64,000 nucleotides of DNA, taken from contig NZ_JAIXHL010000018.1 of NCBI RefSeq assembly GCF_030145815.1, positions 40,602-104,601 of the forward strand, written 5' to 3'. The notes under the pieces are model-generated. The model was not told where the DNA came from, did not search any database, and saw nothing but the letters and a program-made list of their open reading frames with translations. Every line of letters begins with the position of its first letter. Position 1 is the first letter of the stretch. The stretch is from Sphingomonas sp. (GTDB lineage Bacteria; Pseudomonadota; Alphaproteobacteria; Sphingomonadales; Sphingomonadaceae). Both the position numbers and the translations under genes were made by a program. Positions 59,817 to 64,000 of the stretch are shown piece after piece.

Positions 59817-60851
59817 ATGGAGCGCACAACCCATGTCGTCGGCCAATCGGGCGCCTTTCTCGACGCGCTCGAACTCGCCTCACGCGCGGCCGCGCTCGAC
59901 CGCCCGGTGCTGGTGATCGGGGAGCGCGGGACCGGCAAGGAGCTGGTCGCCGAACGCCTCCACCGCCTGTCCCCGCGCTGGGATCAACCGCTCGTCGTGA
60001 TGAACTGCGCGGCTTTGCCCGAGACGCTGATCGAGGCTGAGTTGTTCGGGCATGAGGCCGGCGCGTTTACCGGCGCGACCAAGGGGCGTCCCGGCCGGTT
60101 CGAGGAAGCCGATGGCGGCACGTTGTTCCTCGACGAACTCGGCACGCTCAGCATGGCGGCGCAGGACCGACTGCTGCGCGCGGTCGAATATGGTGAAATC
60201 ACGCGGATCGGCTCATCCCGTCCGATGCGCGTCGATGTGCGCATCGTCGCTGCGACCAATGAGGATCTGCCGCACCGCGTCGAGAAGGGCACGTTCCGCG
60301 CCGACTTGCTCGACCGGCTGAGCTTCGAGGTGGTGACGCTGCCGCCGCTCCGCGCCCGCGCGGGGGATGTACTGGTCCTTGGCGAGTTTTTCGGACGGCG
60401 CATGGCGGCGGAGCTGGGCCGCGACTGGGAGGGCTTCGGCCCGACCGCACTCGACGCGCTGACCACGCACGACTGGCCCGGCAATGTGCGCGAACTGCGC
60501 AACGTGGTCGAGCGCGCGGTGTACCGTTGGGACCGCTCCGGTCCGGTGGACGCGATCCAGATCGACCCCTTCGCCTCGCCCCATCGCCCGCGCCCGATGC
60601 CGCACGGCATCCCCGGCAACGCCGCCCCGGTGCAGCTGACCACCGAAGAACCCGGCCCGCTGCCGCGCGGTGAAGAGGATCTGTCCGGCGACTTCAAGAG
60701 CCGCGTCAACCGCTTCGAACGCGAACTGCTCAGCCGCGCGCTCTCGGAAAACCGCTTCAACCAGCGCGCGACGGCGGAGGCATTGGGCCTCAGCTACGAC
60801 CAGCTCCGCCACGCGCTCAAGCGCCACGACCTGCTCAACGCCGGCGGCTGA
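59817..60851 (+). CDS. pspF: Sigma-54 activator PspF
   Basis: A 344-residue AAA+ enhancer-binding protein. Walker A is GERGTGKE (35-42), the sigma-54 contact loop GAFTGA is at 82-87, Walker B is [12 protein letters not shown], and the C-terminal Fis-type helix-turn-helix is [21 protein letters not shown]. There is no N-terminal regulatory domain, as in PspF, so control should come from PspA binding. ATG at 59817 is preferred over an upstream in-frame GTG at 59763 that overlaps the regulatory region. Confidence 0.94.
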   Translation: MERTTHVVGQSGAFLDALELASRAAALDRPVLVIGERGTGKELVAERLHRLSPRWDQPLVVMNCAALPETLIEAELFGHEAGAFTGATKGRPGRFEEADGGTLFLDELGTLSMAAQDRLLRAVEYGEITRIGSSRPMRVDVRIVAATNEDLPHRVEKGTFRADLLDRLSFEVVTLPPLRARAGDVLVLGEFFGRRMAAELGRDWEGFGPTALDALTTHDWPGNVRELRNVVERAVYRWDRSGPVDAIQIDPFASPHRPRPMPHGIPGNAAPVQLTTEEPGPLPRGEEDLSGDFKSRVNRFERELLSRALSENRFNQRATAEALGLSYDQLRHALKRHDLLNAGG

Positions 60852-60945
60852 TCGCCCCACTCGATCCCGTCCGCAGAAAAATTTGTGCGGCAATGACGGG
60901 CTTCATGCGTTAGGCGGGCGCGAACAACAAAACGGAGGGTAACCC

Positions 60946-61563
60946 ATGGCGTTCGAACTTCCCACGCTCCCCTATGCCAAGGACGCGCTCGCGCCGACGA
61001 TCTCGGCCGAGACGCTCGAATTCCACTATGGCAAGCATCACAAGGCCTATGTCGACAAAACCAACGGGTTCGTCGCGGACAAGGGGCTTGAAGGCAAGTC
61101 GCTGGTCGAGGTGATCAAGCACGCCAAGGAAACCGGCGACAAGGGCCTGTTCAACAACAGCGCGCAGATCTGGAACCATACATTCTACTGGTTCGGCCTG
61201 ACCCCGGAAGCCAAGGAGCCGACCGGCAAGCTCGCCGAGCTGATCGAAGCCAAGTTCGGCTCGAAGGAAGAGCTGGTCAAGCAGCTCATCGCCGAGTCCA
61301 CCGCGCACTTCTCGAACGGTTGGGGCTGGCTCGTGCTCGACGGCGACGAGATCAAGGTGACCTCGCTCCACGACGCCGACACGCCGGTGGTCTATGACTA
61401 CAAGCCGCTGCTGACGATCGACGTGTGGGAACACGCCTATTACATCGACTACCGCAACGCGCGTCCGGGCTATCTCGAAGCGATCACCAAGATCATCGAC
61501 TGGGATTTCGTCGCCGCCAACCTCGACGGCCAAGGCGTCAGCCGCGCGGACCAGGCCGGCTGA
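60946..61563 (+). CDS. sodB: Iron-type superoxide dismutase
   Basis: A 205-residue Fe/Mn superoxide dismutase that converts superoxide to O2 and H2O2. Metal ligands: His in LEFHYGKHHKAYV, His in IWNHTFYW, Asp and His in DVWEHAYYIDY. Sequence around the active site favours Fe. GGAGG eight bases before ATG and a textbook terminator after the stop frame a single-gene unit. Confidence 0.95.
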   Translation: MAFELPTLPYAKDALAPTISAETLEFHYGKHHKAYVDKTNGFVADKGLEGKSLVEVIKHAKETGDKGLFNNSAQIWNHTFYWFGLTPEAKEPTGKLAELIEAKFGSKEELVKQLIAESTAHFSNGWGWLVLDGDEIKVTSLHDADTPVVYDYKPLLTIDVWEHAYYIDYRNARPGYLEAITKIIDWDFVAANLDGQGVSRADQAG

Positions 61564-61587
61564 TCCAGCGGATCATCGACTGCAGAG

Positions 61588-61623
61588 ACGGGCCGGGGGA
61601 AACTCCGGCCCGTTTTGTTTTTT
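61588..61623 (+). terminator. Intrinsic terminator of sodB
   Basis: ACGGGCCGG and CCGGCCCGT arms around an eight-base loop, followed directly by TTTGTTTTTT. It lies 25 bases after the sodB stop. Confidence 0.93.
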
Positions 61624-61629
61624 GAGAGA

Positions 61630-61662
61630 GTTTGTCTCGCACAAAGACACAAAGGCACGAAG
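61630..61662. repeat. Left inverted repeat flanking the GxxExxY gene
   Basis: This 33-base stretch (core CTCGCACAAAGACACAAAG) matches the reverse complement of 62075-62109 at all but about three positions. It ends four bases outside the stop of the GxxExxY gene. Confidence 0.85.
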
Positions 61663-61665
61663 CGG

Positions 61666-62064
61666 TCAGGGGTTTGGCCGGAAGTAGTTGTTCGCGAGCC
61701 GACGCACGCCTTGTTTGAAGGTAGGGGCGCCGAAGTTCATCAATAGGCCCAGTGGCAGGTTCAGCAGGCGTAGATAGGTGATGACCTGCTTGGCGTGGAC
61801 CGGGGCATGCGCCTCGGTTGATTTGAGCTCGATCAGCAGACAATTTTCGACGAGCAAATCGGCGCGAAACCCTTCTGACAAGGTGACCCCTTTGTACGTG
61901 ATCGGGATTGCCTTCTGCCGCTCAACGAATAGACCGCGCTCGCGCAATGCCTCGAAGAGGCAGATTTCATAGACGCTCTCCAGCAGGCCTGGACCCAAAT
62001 CGTCATGGAGCCGATAGCCGCAATCCACGGCAATGGTCGCGACCTGTTCCAGAGCTTCGCTCAA
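61666..62064 (-). CDS. GxxExxY protein
   Basis: A 132-residue protein of the GxxExxY family, named for the motif seen here as GPGLLESVYE (residues about 24-33). The central block FRADLLVENCLLIELKSTE has the D...E-x-K spacing of PD-(D/E)xK nucleases, and NFGAPTFKQGVRRL ends the family. Function is not established; these genes are often near repeats or within 23S rRNA intervening sequences. It lies exactly between two long inverted repeats, four bases from one and ten from the other, so gene plus repeats look like one cassette. No Shine-Dalgarno stands out. Confidence 0.9.
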   Translation of the reverse strand: MSEALEQVATIAVDCGYRLHDDLGPGLLESVYEICLFEALRERGLFVERQKAIPITYKGVTLSEGFRADLLVENCLLIELKSTEAHAPVHAKQVITYLRLLNLPLGLLMNFGAPTFKQGVRRLANNYFRPNP

Positions 62065-62074
62065 TCGCCATTCA

Positions 62075-62109
62075 CTTTTCGTGGCTTTGTGTCTTTGTGC
62101 GAGTCAAAC
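62075..62109. repeat. Right inverted repeat flanking the GxxExxY gene
   Basis: Inverted partner of 61630-61662, ending next to the yciB stop. The two arms define a 480-base unit containing only the GxxExxY gene. Confidence 0.85.
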
Positions 62110-62112
62110 TCT

Positions 62113-62742
62113 TCATTGCTCCGGCGGCAGCGCCTTATCGACGATTTCGCCATCGGTCTTCAGCCCATGGCGCAGCAGCAACGGCACGTTCCCGATCGCG
62201 AACAGCAGGGTCAGCGGCACCACGCCCCACAGCTTGAATGCGACCCAGAAATCCCAGCTTTGCGTGCGCCAGACGATCTCGTTCAGCACCGCCATCGCGA
62301 CGAAGAACACGGCCCAGTTGATCGTCAGCAACTGCCACCCGCGCGCGGTCAGCCCCGGATACGCGCTCTCCAGCAGCATCTGCAGCAGTGGCTTCTTGGT
62401 GATGAGGCCATAGGTCAGCACGATTGCGAACATCGCATAGACCAGCGTCGGCTTGACCTTGATGAAGGTCTCATCGTGGAACCACAGCGTCAGCCCGCCG
62501 AATACCAGTACCAGCAGGCCGGAAATCCACAGCATCGGCGAGATATGCTTGGTCTTCCACAGCGACAGCCCCATGGCGAGGAAGATCGCGACCATGAATG
62601 CCGCGGTCGCCGCGAGCATCCGCGTCAGCTGCGGCCCGCCCATGAAGCTGTTCACCGCAAAGAACACCGCCAGCGGACCGAAATCGATCAGCATGCGCAG
62701 GCCAGGGGAGGGGGCGGGTTTGGTCGGGGCAGATTCGGTCAT
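62113..62742 (-). CDS. yciB: Inner-membrane septation protein A (YciB/IspZ)
   Basis: A 209-residue membrane protein with five to six helices of the IspZ/YciB family: LRMLIDFGPLAVFFAVN, then KPTLVYAMFAIVLTYGLIT, TARGWQLLTINWAVFFVAMA and NEIVWRTQSWDFWVAFKLWG. It affects envelope synthesis and septation in enterobacteria. It is a single gene 51 bases downstream of ftsY in the same direction and may be co-transcribed with it. Confidence 0.93.
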   Translation of the reverse strand: MTESAPTKPAPSPGLRMLIDFGPLAVFFAVNSFMGGPQLTRMLAATAAFMVAIFLAMGLSLWKTKHISPMLWISGLLVLVFGGLTLWFHDETFIKVKPTLVYAMFAIVLTYGLITKKPLLQMLLESAYPGLTARGWQLLTINWAVFFVAMAVLNEIVWRTQSWDFWVAFKLWGVVPLTLLFAIGNVPLLLRHGLKTDGEIVDKALPPEQ

Positions 62743-62792
62743 GCGGGCACTCTATAACGGGTCGGGGCTTGTCGAAACATCTGCGAAACGGG

Positions 62793-63725
62793 TCACCCCT
62801 TGGTCAACGCCTCCACCCCGGCGATGATCCGCGACACTTCGCGCGGGTCGAAGCCGCGCAGGTCGTCGACCTTCTCGCCAACGCCGATGGCATGGATCGG
62901 CAGGCCGTATTTCTCCGCCGCCGCGACCAGCACGCCGCCGCGCGCGGTGCCGTCCAGCTTGGTCATCACCATGCCGGTGACGCCGGCGACTTCCTGAAAC
63001 ACCGCGATCTGGTTGAGCGCATTCTGGCCCGTGGTCGCGTCCAGCACCAGCAGCACGTCGTGCGGCGCATCGGGATCGAGCTTGCCGAGCACGCGGCGAA
63101 TCTTCGCCAGCTCATCCATCAGCTCACGCTTGTTCTGCAAGCGGCCCGCAGTGTCGACGATCAGCAGGTCGATCCCCTCGGCGGTCGCGCGGCGCAGCGC
63201 CTCGTGCGCGACCCCTGCCGCATCGCCACCCTCGGCCCCCGCGACGATCGGCACGCCGATCCGCTCGGCCCAGGTACGCAGCTGGCCGATCGCGGCCGCG
63301 CGGAACGTGTCGCCCGCCGCGACCATCACCTTCAGCCCCTGATCCTTCAGGATCGCGGCGAGCTTGGCGATGGTCGTGGTCTTGCCCGATCCGTTGACGC
63401 CGATCACGAGCATCACCTGTGGCCGCGCCTTGTCGGTGATCAGCGGCTTGGCGACCCTGGTCAGCACCTTCTCGATCTCGTCGGCGACGACCAGCCGGAT
63501 GCCCAACTCCTCCATCCCGCGCTCGACCTGTTCCTCCGCCAGCCGCTCGCGAATCCGCGCCGCCGTCGCCGGGCCAAGGTCCGACGCGATCAGCGCCTCC
63601 TCGATCTCGTCAAGCGTCGCCTCATCCAGGCGCCCGGTGCCGAGGCCCGCAAGATTGCCGACCAGCCGGTCCGACGTCTTCTTGAACCCGCCGAGCAACC
63701 GCTCGCGCCAGCTGGGGCCGCTCAT
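62793..63725 (-). CDS. ftsY: Signal recognition particle receptor FtsY
   Basis: A 310-residue SRP-receptor GTPase that docks ribosome-SRP complexes at the inner membrane. The N domain (FKKTSDRLVGNLAGLGTG) is followed by the G domain: G1 GVNGSGKTTTIAKLA, G3 IVDTAGRLQNK, G4 TKLDGTARGG. The N-terminal acidic A domain of E. coli FtsY is absent, as usual in alphaproteobacteria. The ATG overlaps the mtaB stop by four bases. Confidence 0.95.
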   Translation of the reverse strand: MSGPSWRERLLGGFKKTSDRLVGNLAGLGTGRLDEATLDEIEEALIASDLGPATAARIRERLAEEQVERGMEELGIRLVVADEIEKVLTRVAKPLITDKARPQVMLVIGVNGSGKTTTIAKLAAILKDQGLKVMVAAGDTFRAAAIGQLRTWAERIGVPIVAGAEGGDAAGVAHEALRRATAEGIDLLIVDTAGRLQNKRELMDELAKIRRVLGKLDPDAPHDVLLVLDATTGQNALNQIAVFQEVAGVTGMVMTKLDGTARGGVLVAAAEKYGLPIHAIGVGEKVDDLRGFDPREVSRIIAGVEALTKG

Positions 63726-64000
63726 GCGCGCTCTCCGATCAGTTTGCCGTCTTGTATGTCCACGATGTTGACCGCCACGATCTTACCTATCTCCGTTCGC
63801 GCTGAGCTTGTCGAAGCGCCGTCCTGCTTTTCGACCGCTAGAGAGGAAGAACGGCCCTTCGACAAGCTCAGGGCGAGCGGGGGTGGGACGATCTGCACCT
63901 CCGCGAAATTCTTCGCATGGCCGCGGTCGCCCGGACGCTCGACCAGCACCAGCTGCGTCGTCCCGACCAGCCCGCGCAGCCAGTTCGCCCGCCGCGCCGC
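63722..64000 (-). CDS. mtaB: tRNA t6A37 methylthiotransferase MtaB, C-terminal part, with repeat insertion
   Basis: The frame is open to the window edge; the last 92 residues are visible. They match the end of MtaB, a radical-SAM enzyme that thiomethylates t6A37 of tRNA: LRGLVGTTQLVLVERPGDRGHAKNFAEVQIV (read as two parts), then the closing strand KIVAVNIVDIQDGKLIGE of the TRAM domain. Between them about 34 residues come from an in-frame palindromic repeat (LALSLSKGRSSS ... GASTSSARTE), so the TRAM domain carries a foreign loop. The radical-SAM part lies outside the window. mtaB followed by ftsY is a common alphaproteobacterial order. Confidence 0.85.
   Translation of the reverse strand, partial: AARRANWLRGLVGTTQLVLVERPGDRGHAKNFAEVQIVPPPLALSLSKGRSSSLAVEKQDGASTSSARTEIGKIVAVNIVDIQDGKLIGERA
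63801..63873. repeat. Palindromic repeat inserted in mtaB coding sequence
   Basis: GCTGAGCTTGTCGAAG at 63801-63816 and its inverted partner CCCTTCGACAAGCTCAGGG at 63855-63873 form a 73-base element with a 38-base centre. It has the same arms as the intergenic copy at 56181-56250. It keeps the mtaB frame. Confidence 0.85.

Noticed and set aside
61630..62109. Insertion sequence with terminal inverted repeats
   Set aside because: The enclosed protein is GxxExxY, not a known transposase, and no target-site duplication is visible. It is kept as a cassette of unknown mechanism.
1..64000. Replication origin, rRNA operon or plasmid backbone
   Set aside because: No dnaA-box cluster, partition genes, rRNA sequence or replication initiator was found; the window looks like ordinary chromosome.

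Overview
The window looks like the chromosome of an alphaproteobacterium of the order Sphingomonadales (Sphingomonas or a close relative). Base composition is high GC throughout. The evidence is the gene content (ImuA-ImuB-DnaE2 mutasome under a GAAC-N7-GAAC LexA box, several TonB-dependent receptors, an expanded Psp operon, an RcnB-like protein), the family-typical sequences, and dispersed short palindromic repeats of a kind common in sphingomonads. Both ends cut through genes: an EAL-domain gene at the left and mtaB at the right. This assignment is inference from sequence recognition; no search was run.

Left part (1-9.3 kb): a signalling block with two c-di-GMP phosphodiesterase-type EAL proteins, a CHASE4/HAMP-type histidine kinase, a TPR histidine kinase with a degenerate receiver, and a stand-alone receiver. 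It is interrupted by a secreted protein of unknown function and a convergent membrane-anchored SET-domain protein. A compact minus-strand unit at 4.68-4.93 kb (TATAAT box, 17-codon ORF with a strong ribosome site, perfect terminator) lies between them. From 9.3 to 14.2 kb are single genes: prolyl-4-hydroxylase-like oxygenase, RcnB family, an orphan 2Fe-2S oxidoreductase subunit with MaoC, a lower-GC accessory patch, and a LysR regulator.

From 14.2 to 22.1 kb is a leucine/isovalerate catabolic cluster: isovaleryl-CoA dehydrogenase, an AbgT-type transporter, a methyltransferase-like protein and both methylcrotonyl-CoA carboxylase subunits, with one unexplained small gene inside the operon and one antisense DUF486 gene. 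Next come a class II aldolase, a yybP-ykoY (Mn2+) riboswitch in front of a GDT1/UPF0016 cation exporter, and a cobalamin riboswitch in front of btuB-btuF-btuC-btuD. The SOS mutagenesis operon imuA-imuB-dnaE2 follows (29.7-35.3 kb), then a decayed tyrosine integrase.

From 36.2 to 41.9 kb one operon joins a siderophore-type TonB receptor with two ABC-2 (DUF3526-like) permeases and their ATPase. From 42.4 to 50.1 kb a Ser/Thr kinase with TPRs, an ECF sigma factor, two lipoproteins, a beta/gamma-crystallin-PAN protein and a 902-residue secreted HExxH protein form an unusual set. A tRNA-Glu, a J-domain protein, a small ferredoxin, an ECF sigma/RskA/fasciclin module, a PepSY membrane protein, SufE and a secreted esterase follow.

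The right end holds the most striking locus: a pspF-controlled, sigma-54-dependent phage-shock operon (56.4-60.9 kb). Besides pspA, pspB and pspC it contains a 48-residue leading membrane peptide and six further small single-helix proteins. Four of these share a C-terminal coiled-coil signature (LxxRIxxLERIxTD ... LxxEIExLR), a fifth carries only its first half, and the sixth is a 43-residue protein without it; the end of the signature recurs at the PspC C-terminus. After sodB, a GxxExxY gene lies exactly between two long inverted repeats, and the window ends in yciB/ispZ, ftsY and an mtaB gene carrying an in-frame palindromic repeat insertion.
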